A stretch of 64,000 nucleotides of DNA. Source: an uncultured Bacilli bacterium. GTDB lineage: Bacteria > Bacillota_I > Bacilli_A > RF39 > UBA660. The position numbers were made by a program, and so were the translations under genes. The notes beneath the pieces are model-generated. The model saw only the letters and a list, made by a program, of their open reading frames with translations, was not told the DNA's origin and made no database searches. The stretch lies in contig CANRNY010000007.1 in assembly GCA_947632085.1 (NCBI GenBank), forward strand, positions 1 through 64,000, written 5' to 3'. Shown piece by piece: positions 35,597 to 44,314 of the stretch. The stretch's first letter is position 1. Each line of letters opens with the position of its first letter.

Positions 35597-36202
35597 TTAA
35601 AAGTGTGGGGTAGAGGGAAGACTATGAGAATCTTTTTTTAAGATTAATTCTAAGTTACAGGTGAAAGCTGAAAAATATTTATCTTTAAATTCTTCTCTTA
35701 TAATGCCACCAAATTTTTGAATAGTTACTATAGAGGGAATATTGGTATTTTCAGCAGAAATATAAATTGTTTTTATGCCTTCTTGATAAAGTTTAGAAGC
35801 TAAAAGAGTTAAAGCTTTTAAAGCATAATTATGGCCATTATATGGTTTATTGATTTGATAAGCAATATTGCCGTAAGGACTAGGTTCTACATCAAATGTT
35901 CCATCATATGAAATATTACCTATTTTGATATTAGTATTATGAAGATAGATAAAATATTTTTGGGCATTATTTATATTTTTAGTAGAATAATCTAAATATA
36001 AATCGATTTCTCCATCGGTTAAAGAATAATCTTGGTTTTGGATTCTTAAAAGCATTTGTCTACTTTCTATTTCTTTTTCTAAATTAAATAATTTAATTCT
36101 AGCACGACAATATGAATCGACATAAAAAGCATTGGGATTTGTTTCTTCAAAATGTTTGATTTTAGCTCTGAGTTGGTTGGTTTTTCTAATTAAACTTTCC
36201 AT
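35597..36202 (-). CDS. GNAT-like acetyltransferase
   Basis: 201 aa from ATG 36202, chosen because AGAGGGG precedes it; the long upstream extension in frame is intergenic DNA translating as a hydrophobic run. A helical coiled-coil-like segment (1-60) leads to a GNAT-type core: strand KYFIYLHNTNIKIGNISYDG, IAYQINKPYNGHNYALKALTLL (strand 4 and the acetyl-CoA pyrophosphate-binding helix) and TIYISAENTNIPSIVTIQKFGG (typical closing motif). Substrate unknown. Confidence 0.75.
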   Translation of the reverse strand: MESLIRKTNQLRAKIKHFEETNPNAFYVDSYCRARIKLFNLEKEIESRQMLLRIQNQDYSLTDGEIDLYLDYSTKNINNAQKYFIYLHNTNIKIGNISYDGTFDVEPSPYGNIAYQINKPYNGHNYALKALTLLASKLYQEGIKTIYISAENTNIPSIVTIQKFGGIIREEFKDKYFSAFTCNLELILKKDSHSLPSTPHF

Positions 36203-36331
36203 ATCATTTGTTCCCCTCTTTTTGTAGTTTTGTATTATAGCATAAAAAAATAAAATAAACAAAAAGATATATATTAACAAGAAAGATTTAGTAGTGATAT
36301 AATAAAAAAGATATAGGAGTGGATAGTTTAT

Positions 36332-38095
36332 ATGAAGAAAAAGGAAGATAATCAATCTAATAAACTAAAGAATAAGAATAAAAAATTAATTATTATATTG
36401 ATTATAGTTTTTTTAATTTTTATAGTAAGTGGTTTTATAGTAGGTAGTTACTTATTAAAGGGAAATGGTAAGAAAAGTAATGATACTAATGAGACTTCTA
36501 ATAATGGTGAAACTGTAGAAAATGAAGTAATAAATAATGAAATATGGAATAATAATGTTAAAGAATTAAATGATTTAATTGATAAAGAAATTACTGATAC
36601 AAATAATAAAGTAATTTGTACAACAGAAATAGTTACGGAATGTATTACAGAAGAAGATAAAAATACAAAGTTAAATACACTAAATAATTATAAAGAACAG
36701 ATAAGTAATTTAGAAGAAAATAATCAAGAAGGTTATGACGAATTAAAAAGTCAAATTGATGAGTATTTAAAGACAGATAATTTAGTAAGTAATAATGAAG
36801 AAAAAGAAGATAATAAAGAACAAGATAATAAAACTGATAATAAAGTTAGTAGTTCTTCTAGTAGTAGTTCTACAGGAACTTATAATAATGCAACTTTAGA
36901 ATCACTAATTAATAGTGCTCCTTTAAAACCACTTAAAACAGGTGATGCTGAACTTGATAAAATAGTAGAGAATGTTATAAATAAACAAACTAATTCAAAA
37001 ATGACAACTTATCAAAAAGTTATTACTTTATATAATTGGGTAATGGATAAAATGTCTTATCAAATTGCGATGGTCGATTCTTATGAAGTTCAAGAGTTAG
37101 CTGATGAAAATGAAATATACTATAATGATGCAATGGAAATTTATTTGGCGTTAGATGGTTTTAAAACATATAAAGGTTCTTGTGATAATTATGCAGCAAT
37201 GTTTATGATTTTAACAAGAAGATTAGGTTTAGATAGTTATACAATTAATGTTTTAAATGAAAAGGGTGGAGGACATACAACTGTTAATATTAAACTTAAT
37301 GGTAAATGGTATGATTTTGATCCACAAGGTGATTCTAATCAAAAAAAGAATGGTAAATATAATTATTACTATCTAGGTAGAAATGAATCACAAATGAAAA
37401 AAGTTTACAAACAAATATATCGTGATAATGGTGTAAGTAGATTTAAGAAGTTTGCTAAAAATACAAATGTCTTAAGTGCGACATTAACAGTAGCTGGTAA
37501 AACTTATACTGCTAAAACTTCATGGGAGAAACTTTCTTATCAAAAGGAATATATTGAAGTTGATTATAAACTAAATGAGGATTTTATAATAAAATTTACG
37601 GCTTCTGAAAATGTTTCTTATTCTCTTGATTTTTGGGAGATTGGTGGAATAAATAGTATAGCGGAATTTAAAGATAGTACTAAAAGTAAAACAATTAATT
37701 ATAATAAAGAATTATATTATGGTCGACAATATTTACACTTATATTTAAAGGATAAAGATGGACGAGTAATATACTTTATAATTCATTTTAATATTAAGGA
37801 ACGTGGAGAAAAATTTCAAGTTAAGTCTTCTGGAGTAGATTATACATATGATAATTATATTGATTGTTTAGCACAAGCTTATAATGGTAGTGGAGATGTA
37901 AAATTTAAGGCAACATTAGTTGAAACAGATGATCCTAATAAGAGTAAAGTAAAGATTACAGATTCACCAAAAGGTTATGAATTTAGAATAACTAATATTA
38001 ATTCAAAATTGTATACTTATAAAATTAAAGTAACAGCTACTGATGCAAAAGGTAATGTAGCAGTTACGGAGTTTGTTACTCATAAGAAAAGTTAA
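36332..38095 (+). CDS. Membrane-anchored surface protein with transglutaminase-like domain
   Basis: 587 aa. One membrane segment (about 18-40) anchors a Glu/Asn-rich stalk (50-180, ending SSSSSSST). The transglutaminase-like cysteine protease fold follows: Cys284 in GSCDNYAAM, His315 in GGGHTTVN and the Asp in WYDFDPQ (about 330) form the expected triad. The C-terminal 200 residues contain two beta domains, probably Ig-like. These domains hydrolyse or cross-link peptides or cell-wall components outside the cell. The start follows TAGGAGTGG. Monocistronic. Confidence 0.85.
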   Translation: MKKKEDNQSNKLKNKNKKLIIILIIVFLIFIVSGFIVGSYLLKGNGKKSNDTNETSNNGETVENEVINNEIWNNNVKELNDLIDKEITDTNNKVICTTEIVTECITEEDKNTKLNTLNNYKEQISNLEENNQEGYDELKSQIDEYLKTDNLVSNNEEKEDNKEQDNKTDNKVSSSSSSSSTGTYNNATLESLINSAPLKPLKTGDAELDKIVENVINKQTNSKMTTYQKVITLYNWVMDKMSYQIAMVDSYEVQELADENEIYYNDAMEIYLALDGFKTYKGSCDNYAAMFMILTRRLGLDSYTINVLNEKGGGHTTVNIKLNGKWYDFDPQGDSNQKKNGKYNYYYLGRNESQMKKVYKQIYRDNGVSRFKKFAKNTNVLSATLTVAGKTYTAKTSWEKLSYQKEYIEVDYKLNEDFIIKFTASENVSYSLDFWEIGGINSIAEFKDSTKSKTINYNKELYYGRQYLHLYLKDKDGRVIYFIIHFNIKERGEKFQVKSSGVDYTYDNYIDCLAQAYNGSGDVKFKATLVETDDPNKSKVKITDSPKGYEFRITNINSKLYTYKIKVTATDAKGNVAVTEFVTHKKS

Positions 38096-38127
38096 AACTT
38101 AAACATTTATTTGTTTAAGTTTTTTTA
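38096..38127 (+). terminator. Terminator after the transglutaminase-like gene
   Basis: AACTTAAACA pairs with TGTTTAAGTT around TTTATT and is followed by Ts. Confidence 0.85.
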
Positions 38128-38132
38128 TAAAG

Positions 38133-38157
38133 AAAAAACAGATTTTTATATCTGTTT
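38133..38157 (-). terminator. Terminator of the tail-anchored protein gene
   Basis: On the minus strand AAACAGAT pairs with ATCTGTTT and is followed by TTTC. It lies back to back with the plus-strand terminator. Confidence 0.75.
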
Positions 38158-38180
38158 AAAGGGTATTAATAATTTTTTAA

Positions 38181-39041
38181 TTAATTAGACATAAATAAGG
38201 CAATTAAAATAATTATTGTAACGACAATGATAATTACCAATGGTGCTATTAAGACAAATTTTAATAATGTTTGTTGGCTTTTTGGCATAGAATGCCATTG
38301 CTCTTTAAATGTTTGCATAGGGTGTTTCATCTTTTCTTTAACTAATTTAACATCTTCATCTACTTTATTATAAAATTCATTACCAAAATTGTTTTTTACC
38401 CATTCTTTATCATAGAATTTATTAGTTTTATTATATGAAAAACTTTTGGTTAAATTATAAGATTTATTAACTAAATAGGATGAACTATATTCACTTCTAT
38501 CTAAGTATAATAATAACATAACAATACCATCACTTATACTTGTATAATCATCTTTTAAGTAACAACAATATTCGTCTTTACCATCTACAACTACATTAGA
38601 TTTTAAAGCTTCGCCAATCTGAGTTTCACCATCATATATCGGAAAATGTCTAATATAACCATCTTCTATGGAATAACAAAAATATTGTTTATCATTTATT
38701 TCTATGACATATCTGTTACTCCATATAGCATTTTCTTCATAATAAATTTTAATTTCATTTTTATTTGAAGTAAAAAGTAATTGATTAAATTTTTGAGAAC
38801 CAGTTACTAGGTATTTCATTGGAATAAATTCTTCTTTTAAATTTTCGATATATTTATAATCTGTTGTATATATTTCATTTCCGTTGGTATCAAGAACTTT
38901 AATACTTCTAAGTTTTTCTAAATTTAGTGGTTCATTAATTGAAATAAAAGGTAAATTTGCTTTATATTGTAGTTTATCGTTATATTTAATTTCGAATTCA
39001 TTTTTTCCTTCACTTTGAACTTGTGATACATTTATTTTCAT
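38181..39041 (-). CDS. Tail-anchored protein of unknown function
   Basis: 286 aa. A beta-rich cytoplasmic N-terminal region (1-185) has regularly spaced strands (IKIYYEENAIWSNRYVIEI, YFCYSIEDGYIRHFPIYDG) that could form a Tubby/LURP-like barrel. That is only a guess. A helical stretch (200-255) follows, then a single C-terminal membrane segment (about 262-283) ending SN. No signal peptide. It has its own terminator; function unknown. Confidence 0.65.
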   Translation of the reverse strand: MKINVSQVQSEGKNEFEIKYNDKLQYKANLPFISINEPLNLEKLRSIKVLDTNGNEIYTTDYKYIENLKEEFIPMKYLVTGSQKFNQLLFTSNKNEIKIYYEENAIWSNRYVIEINDKQYFCYSIEDGYIRHFPIYDGETQIGEALKSNVVVDGKDEYCCYLKDDYTSISDGIVMLLLYLDRSEYSSSYLVNKSYNLTKSFSYNKTNKFYDKEWVKNNFGNEFYNKVDEDVKLVKEKMKHPMQTFKEQWHSMPKSQQTLLKFVLIAPLVIIIVVTIIILIALFMSN

Positions 39042-39138
39042 AATACTTACTCCTTTTTAGTATTTATTCTATATATAATTGTAACATATTAATTTATTTT
39101 TATATTTAGTATTTTAGCTGTTTACATTTTTAGGTCAT

Positions 39139-39163
39139 AAAAAAAACTAACATTGTTGTTAGT
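39139..39163 (-). terminator. Terminator downstream of tRNA-His
   Basis: On the minus strand ACTAACA pairs with TGTTAGT around ACAA and is followed by eight Ts. A second small stem (CTCGAA/TTCGAG, 39174-39194) lies between it and the tRNA. Confidence 0.85.
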
Positions 39164-39206
39164 ATTTATTAATCTCGAATTAAAATAGTTCGAGTAAATT
39201 TCACAA

Positions 39207-39283
39207 TGGGGCGGTATGTGGGAATCGAACCCACGCGTGCCAGAGCCACAATCTGGTGTGTTAACCACTTCACCAACACCGCC
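39207..39283 (-). tRNA. trnH: tRNA-His (GTG)
   Basis: A full cloverleaf reads on the minus strand. An eight-pair acceptor stem includes an encoded G-1 opposite C73, which is diagnostic of tRNA-His. The anticodon stem is CCAGA/TCTGG with loop TTGTGGC (anticodon GTG), and the T-arm is GTGGG-TTCGATT-CCCAC. CCA is encoded. Confidence 0.97.
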
Positions 39284-39360
39284 ATGCGCATAAATAGAAT
39301 AACAAATAATTGAATAAAAAGCAAGTATATATTATAATTAAATAGTAGGGAAGTGATAAA

Positions 39361-39594
39361 ATGAATATATTAAATACTTTTAATTCATTTTTGGTAAAGA
39401 AAACTTTTTGGGAACAAGTAGAGTATGAGATAACTGATTTATGGAAAATGCTTATGGAATTCTTCCAAATGATTAAGGAAGTTACTTATGACTTATTAGC
39501 AGGTTATGTTGGTGAAACTGTATTAAATATGTTTTTAATAGGTTTAGGTGCCTTAGCTATTATGTTAATTTGTCTTAAAATAATTAATAGGTAA
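39361..39594 (+). CDS. Small membrane protein
   Basis: 77 aa. An amphipathic helical N-terminal half (FWEQVEYEITDLWKMLMEFF) precedes one strong membrane segment (about 54-74) ending KIINR. GAAGTGATAAA precedes the ATG and a TATAAT-like box lies about 20 bases further up. It sits alone between tRNA-His and the convergent rnr, with a strong terminator of its own. Function unknown. Confidence 0.65.
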   Translation: MNILNTFNSFLVKKTFWEQVEYEITDLWKMLMEFFQMIKEVTYDLLAGYVGETVLNMFLIGLGALAIMLICLKIINR

Positions 39595-39601
39595 AATTAA
39601 T

Positions 39602-39630
39602 AGAGGAGCAATTTAAGCTCCTCTTTTTTT
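39602..39630 (+). terminator. Intrinsic terminator inside the rnr 3' end
   Basis: AGAGGAGC pairs with GCTCCTCT around AATTTAA and is followed by seven Ts. It is one of the most GC-rich stems in the window. Confidence 0.92.
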
Positions 39631-41766
39631 GTTTAATAATAATTTGAAATCGTCTTCTTCTAAACCAAAGTTAACTGTACGATATTCTTTTTTAGTGTCA
39701 ACTGCTGTCAAGACTAGATGAGTACCAATTCTTATTTTTATTTTAGATTTACGACCTTTAAATGAAGCAGTTGCATCATCATAATAGAAATGATCACCTT
39801 CTAAATCTTCAACAAGTATTTTACCTTCAATACCATCAACAGTTTTAATGAAGATACCACGACTATTGACATAAGTAACATATGCTTCAAATTTTTCACC
39901 AAGGTGTTCGCTCATATATTTAATCATTTCAAAATGGTTTGCATCTCTTTCAGCTTGATCAGCGTTTCTTTCTTTTTTAGTTATATGACGACATACCTTT
40001 TCCATATCATCATAAGCAACATCGATTAATCTAATATTAAAATGATTATCTCGTTGTTGTTTTAAGTTATGGTGTGCTAATAGGTCAGCAGCTCTTCTAA
40101 TAGGGCTTGTGAAGTGACCATATTTTGGTAAAGCTAGACCAAAATGGCCTTGATTTTGAACATCGTATTTAGCTAGTTTCATAGCACGTAACATAATGTT
40201 GGCAACAATATTTCTTTCGTCAGCATTTTTGATTTGTGCAAGCATTTGTTGGATAACTTTACCATTAACGATATCGTGAGATGATTTTACTTTTATACCA
40301 CTGCGACCAATTAAATTAAAGGCTTCTTCAACGTCTTCTTCGTCGGGTTTTTCATGGATTCTTAAAGGTGATGGAAGAATCATATAATTAGCATAGCATT
40401 CACCAGCTAGTAACATAAAGTTTTCAATAATTTTTTCAGCAGTTTTTTGGATGCGTTGTTTAAATTCAATAGGCATACCATTTTCATCGACTTCAATTTC
40501 AATATCATTGTTACCAAAGTCAACATATCCACGTTTTCTTTTTTCTCTTTCTAATTTAGTAGATAAACCTTGCATAAGAACTAAGTTATCATAGAATTCT
40601 TCATAACCATCAACTAGTTCATTTTCTTCTAATACTTTATTTACATCTTCATAAGTCATAGCTTTACGTGAATTTATAACAGTATCAACAAAATCATAAT
40701 TTAGTATTTTACCTTCAGGGGAGATTTCCATAATACAGCTTAAACATAAACGTTCAACATTAGGATTTAAAGAACAAATTCCATTAGATATTAGATGAGG
40801 AAATTGAGGAATAACGGTATTTACCATATAGACACTAGTTCCTCTTGAAATGGCTTCATCCCATAATTGCATACCAGGGTGGATATAGTGAGTAACATCA
40901 GATATATGAACACCTAAAACATAATTGCCTTTTTCATTGATTCTTAAACTAACAGCATCATCACGATCTTTAGTTTTTTCACCGTCTATAGTAAAGATTA
41001 AATCGTCAGTTAAATCTAGGCGTCCTTCTTTATCTTTGGGTCTTACTTCTGTTGGTAAAGCTTGGGCTTCGGCGATTGCTTCTTCTGTAAAATCAATAGT
41101 TATATGATTTTCAACGGCAATCATTTTTAAATCAGCATCTGGATCATCTTTATGACCTAGACCTTTTATAAAGCCACCATAATATTTACCATTAGATAAT
41201 TCATTTATTTTTACTAGTAAGCGATCACCTTCAACTAATGGTTTCATAGCCAGACCATTTATAATAATAGGGTGATCAATTTTGGCATTATATGGTTTTA
41301 ATACTAGTTCACCATTATTGGTAGTTACTTCGACAATTACTAAACCATCTTTTCTTTTAATTATTTTATCTACACGACTAATAATGTGACCATGGTCTTT
41401 TTTATTTGTTGGTCTTAAAATAACAATGTCTCCATCTAAGGCATCTTTTAAATCATTCGGTCTTACTTTATATTTACCATAATCATTTATAATAAAGCCT
41501 TCACCATGTTTGTTAATATTAATTTCGCCCTGTACATAACCTAATTCTGTAGGAAAGGAGCGATATAAGTGTTTCCTTTCGTCATAATAAACATCTCCAC
41601 TTATAATCAGTTCTTCAAGCGCTCTTAATAGTAAATCATTTTTGTATCCTCTTTTAGAACACATTTCTTTTTTTATTTCACGATAACGATATTTTTTTGT
41701 TTTATATTTTGGATTGTTAAAAAATTCAATTAACTCATCCTTTAAAACATTTAATTTTTCATCCAT
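39613..41766 (-). CDS. rnr: Ribonuclease R
   Basis: 717 aa from ATG 41766, six bases after AAGGAGGGTTTGTG. This 3'-5' exoribonuclease of the RNase II family has an N-terminal winged helix (about 15-75), cold-shock-like domains (80-220), the RNB catalytic domain with FTIDGEKTKDRDDAVS (metal-binding Asp cluster) and GVHISDVTHYI, and a C-terminal S1 domain (GEKFEAYVTYVNSRGIFI). It degrades structured RNA and helps in rRNA and tmRNA quality control. Single gene. Confidence 0.95.
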   Translation of the reverse strand: MDEKLNVLKDELIEFFNNPKYKTKKYRYREIKKEMCSKRGYKNDLLLRALEELIISGDVYYDERKHLYRSFPTELGYVQGEININKHGEGFIINDYGKYKVRPNDLKDALDGDIVILRPTNKKDHGHIISRVDKIIKRKDGLVIVEVTTNNGELVLKPYNAKIDHPIIINGLAMKPLVEGDRLLVKINELSNGKYYGGFIKGLGHKDDPDADLKMIAVENHITIDFTEEAIAEAQALPTEVRPKDKEGRLDLTDDLIFTIDGEKTKDRDDAVSLRINEKGNYVLGVHISDVTHYIHPGMQLWDEAISRGTSVYMVNTVIPQFPHLISNGICSLNPNVERLCLSCIMEISPEGKILNYDFVDTVINSRKAMTYEDVNKVLEENELVDGYEEFYDNLVLMQGLSTKLEREKRKRGYVDFGNNDIEIEVDENGMPIEFKQRIQKTAEKIIENFMLLAGECYANYMILPSPLRIHEKPDEEDVEEAFNLIGRSGIKVKSSHDIVNGKVIQQMLAQIKNADERNIVANIMLRAMKLAKYDVQNQGHFGLALPKYGHFTSPIRRAADLLAHHNLKQQRDNHFNIRLIDVAYDDMEKVCRHITKKERNADQAERDANHFEMIKYMSEHLGEKFEAYVTYVNSRGIFIKTVDGIEGKILVEDLEGDHFYYDDATASFKGRKSKIKIRIGTHLVLTAVDTKKEYRTVNFGLEEDDFKLLLNKKRGA

Positions 41767-41932
41767 CACAAACCCTCCTTATTTAATTATTAACACATAT
41801 GAGGGACAATGTAAATTGTTTGGACAAAATTTAACTATAATAATTATTTATACTACTATAATTATTTTAATATAAATAATTAACAATATATTTTTTAATG
41901 GAGATTATGATAAAATTAAATTGGTGATAAGA

Positions 41933-44314
41933 ATGTTGCAAAATATACAAATAATTATAACTAATTCAACTAATAAAAAGGAATTGTTGAAAGAATTAAG
42001 TAGTAAGTTAGTTGATGTTAAAATTTATACTTTAAATGAATTTAATAGATTATTTTATTTTGATTATGATGTAAAAACTTTAAATTATGTAATTAATAAA
42101 TATCAAGTAAAGTATGAAATAGCTAAAATATATTTAGATAATTTGTTATATGTTGAAGATAAAGAATATAAAAGTACTAAATTAAATTTCTTATCGCAAT
42201 TAAAAAAGGAATTATTAAGTAATAATTTATTGATAATTAATAAGTTGTTTAAAAATACTTTAAAGAATAAAAATATAGTTATTTATAATTTACCAGTTAC
42301 TAAGGAATTAGAGAAATTAATTACTACGTTAAAGGTAGAAAATAATGTAGAGGTAGTTAGTGGAAATAGTAATAGTTATGAACATGAAATAAGGGAGTTA
42401 GCAACTAGTGAATTAGAAGTAGAATATGTAGCTAATGAGATATGTAATTTAGTAAAAAAAGGGATTGATATTACTCATATCTTTATAAGTAATTTAGATA
42501 ATGAATATCGTAAATTAATAAAAAGAATATTTCCAATGTTTAATATTCCTTATACCATAAAAGAAGAAGAGGTAGTTTATGGAACTTTCTTATGTACTAA
42601 ATTTTTAGAATTAAATGAAGGTAATATTGAAGAAGTGCTTGATAAGTTAAAAGATTATGTTACTAGTAGTGAAACAGAAAAAGTATATAATATACTTGTT
42701 AATATTGTTAATAAATATGTAGTATTAGATGATGATAAAATAAAAGATGAAATGATTAAGTATGATTTAAAACATACATATTTAGAAAGTGATGAAGTAG
42801 TTAATTCAGTTCATGAAGTTGATATAAATACATATTTGTTTAATGATGATGATTATGTTTTTTGTCTTTCTTTTAATCAAGGTATTATGCCAAGAATTTA
42901 TAAAGATGAGAATTATTTGACGGATAAAGAAAAACAAGAATTAGGGCTTTCATTAACAATAGAACGAAATGTTTTAGAAAAAGAAATAGTTAAAAATAAG
43001 TTAGCAGCTATTAAGAATTTATTTATTAGTTATAAAGTAAATAATGAAGGTGAAGTGTTTTATATTTCAAGTTTAAATGAAGAGTTAAAGTATAATGTAA
43101 TAACTGATTATAAAATGGAATATAGTAATTCTAATTTAAATAATCAATTAAAATTAGCTTCTTTATTAGATGAATATTATAAATATGGTAGTACTTCAGA
43201 TTTACTTATTGATTTAAATGGTACTTATGATATTCCATATAATACATATAGTAATAAGTTTAAAGGAATAGATAATGAGGCTTTTAAAAAATTTATTAAT
43301 AATAAAATTACTTTATCTTATAGTAGTTTAGATAAATATTTTCGTTGTCCTTTTAGTTATTATGTAGGTAATATACTTAAATTAAATATATATGAAGAAA
43401 CTTTTTTTCAATTAGTAGGTACTTTATTTCATAGTATTTTAGAAAAGTTTTTAAAAAGTAATTTAAGTTATGATGAATTATGGGAACAAGAAATTAAAGC
43501 TTTAAATCACGAATTTACTAGTAAAGAGAATTTCTTTTTGATTAAGTTAAAAGATGAATTAAGTTTTATTATTGAAGTAATTAAGAATCAAGAGAATTTT
43601 ACTAATTTACATGATGAGTTACATGAAGAAAGAATTATAACTAATATTGAAGGTAATATAGAAATTAAATTTACAGGAATTATTGATAAGATTAAATATA
43701 AAAATGATGGTAATGAAACGATAATTGCCATAATTGATTATAAAACTGGTAATCCAAATTTAGATTTATCGACGATACCATATGGAATAGGAATGCAGTT
43801 ACCGGTTTATTTGTATTTAGCTAAGCATTCGAAGAAATTAGAAAATATTAAAGTAGCAGGTTTTTATTTACAAAAAGTTTTAAATAATGAAGTTAATGTT
43901 GATAAAAATAAGAGTTATGAACAATTAAAGAAGCAAAATTTATTATTACAAGGTTATTCAAATGAAAATCAAGCTTTATTAAGTGAATTTGATAATTCAT
44001 ATACTGATAGTAATATTATTAGGAGTATGAAAACTTTAAAAGATGGATCTTTTGCTAAGTATACTAAAGTACTATCTAATGAACAAATGGATAAGTTAAT
44101 AGAAATTACAGAAGAGAAAATAAATGAAGGAGCGAAGAAGATAGAGGAAGGTAATTTTGTTATTGCACCGAAAAAGATAGAAAAAGAAAATTATGGTTGT
44201 AAATATTGTGAATTTAGAGATATTTGTTTTTATACTGAAGCTGATGTAGTTGAATTAGAACCTTTAGAAACAGAAGAAATATTAGGAGGTGAAGATAATG
44301 AATTGGACAGATGA
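41933..44314 (+). CDS. addB: AddB/RexB-like subunit of the helicase-nuclease, short form
   Basis: 793 aa from ATG 41933 (GGTGATAAG upstream). The C-terminal RecB-type nuclease domain has IIDYKTGNP (catalytic Asp and Lys) and GMQLPVYLYLA. The iron-sulfur cysteines are FRCPFSYYV followed at the end by CKYCEFRDIC, the four-Cys arrangement of AddB. At under 800 aa it is far shorter than typical AddB/RexB (about 1150-1200), and I see no Walker A in the N-terminal third. With AddA it resects double-strand breaks. It overlaps addA by 17 bases. Confidence 0.88.
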   Translation: MLQNIQIIITNSTNKKELLKELSSKLVDVKIYTLNEFNRLFYFDYDVKTLNYVINKYQVKYEIAKIYLDNLLYVEDKEYKSTKLNFLSQLKKELLSNNLLIINKLFKNTLKNKNIVIYNLPVTKELEKLITTLKVENNVEVVSGNSNSYEHEIRELATSELEVEYVANEICNLVKKGIDITHIFISNLDNEYRKLIKRIFPMFNIPYTIKEEEVVYGTFLCTKFLELNEGNIEEVLDKLKDYVTSSETEKVYNILVNIVNKYVVLDDDKIKDEMIKYDLKHTYLESDEVVNSVHEVDINTYLFNDDDYVFCLSFNQGIMPRIYKDENYLTDKEKQELGLSLTIERNVLEKEIVKNKLAAIKNLFISYKVNNEGEVFYISSLNEELKYNVITDYKMEYSNSNLNNQLKLASLLDEYYKYGSTSDLLIDLNGTYDIPYNTYSNKFKGIDNEAFKKFINNKITLSYSSLDKYFRCPFSYYVGNILKLNIYEETFFQLVGTLFHSILEKFLKSNLSYDELWEQEIKALNHEFTSKENFFLIKLKDELSFIIEVIKNQENFTNLHDELHEERIITNIEGNIEIKFTGIIDKIKYKNDGNETIIAIIDYKTGNPNLDLSTIPYGIGMQLPVYLYLAKHSKKLENIKVAGFYLQKVLNNEVNVDKNKSYEQLKKQNLLLQGYSNENQALLSEFDNSYTDSNIIRSMKTLKDGSFAKYTKVLSNEQMDKLIEITEEKINEGAKKIEEGNFVIAPKKIEKENYGCKYCEFRDICFYTEADVVELEPLETEEILGGEDNELDR

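Noticed and set aside
36203-36355. N-terminal extension of the GNAT-like protein (51 residues, hydrophobic)
   Set aside because: It is translated intergenic AT-rich DNA upstream of a clear ribosome binding site and overlaps the divergent gene.
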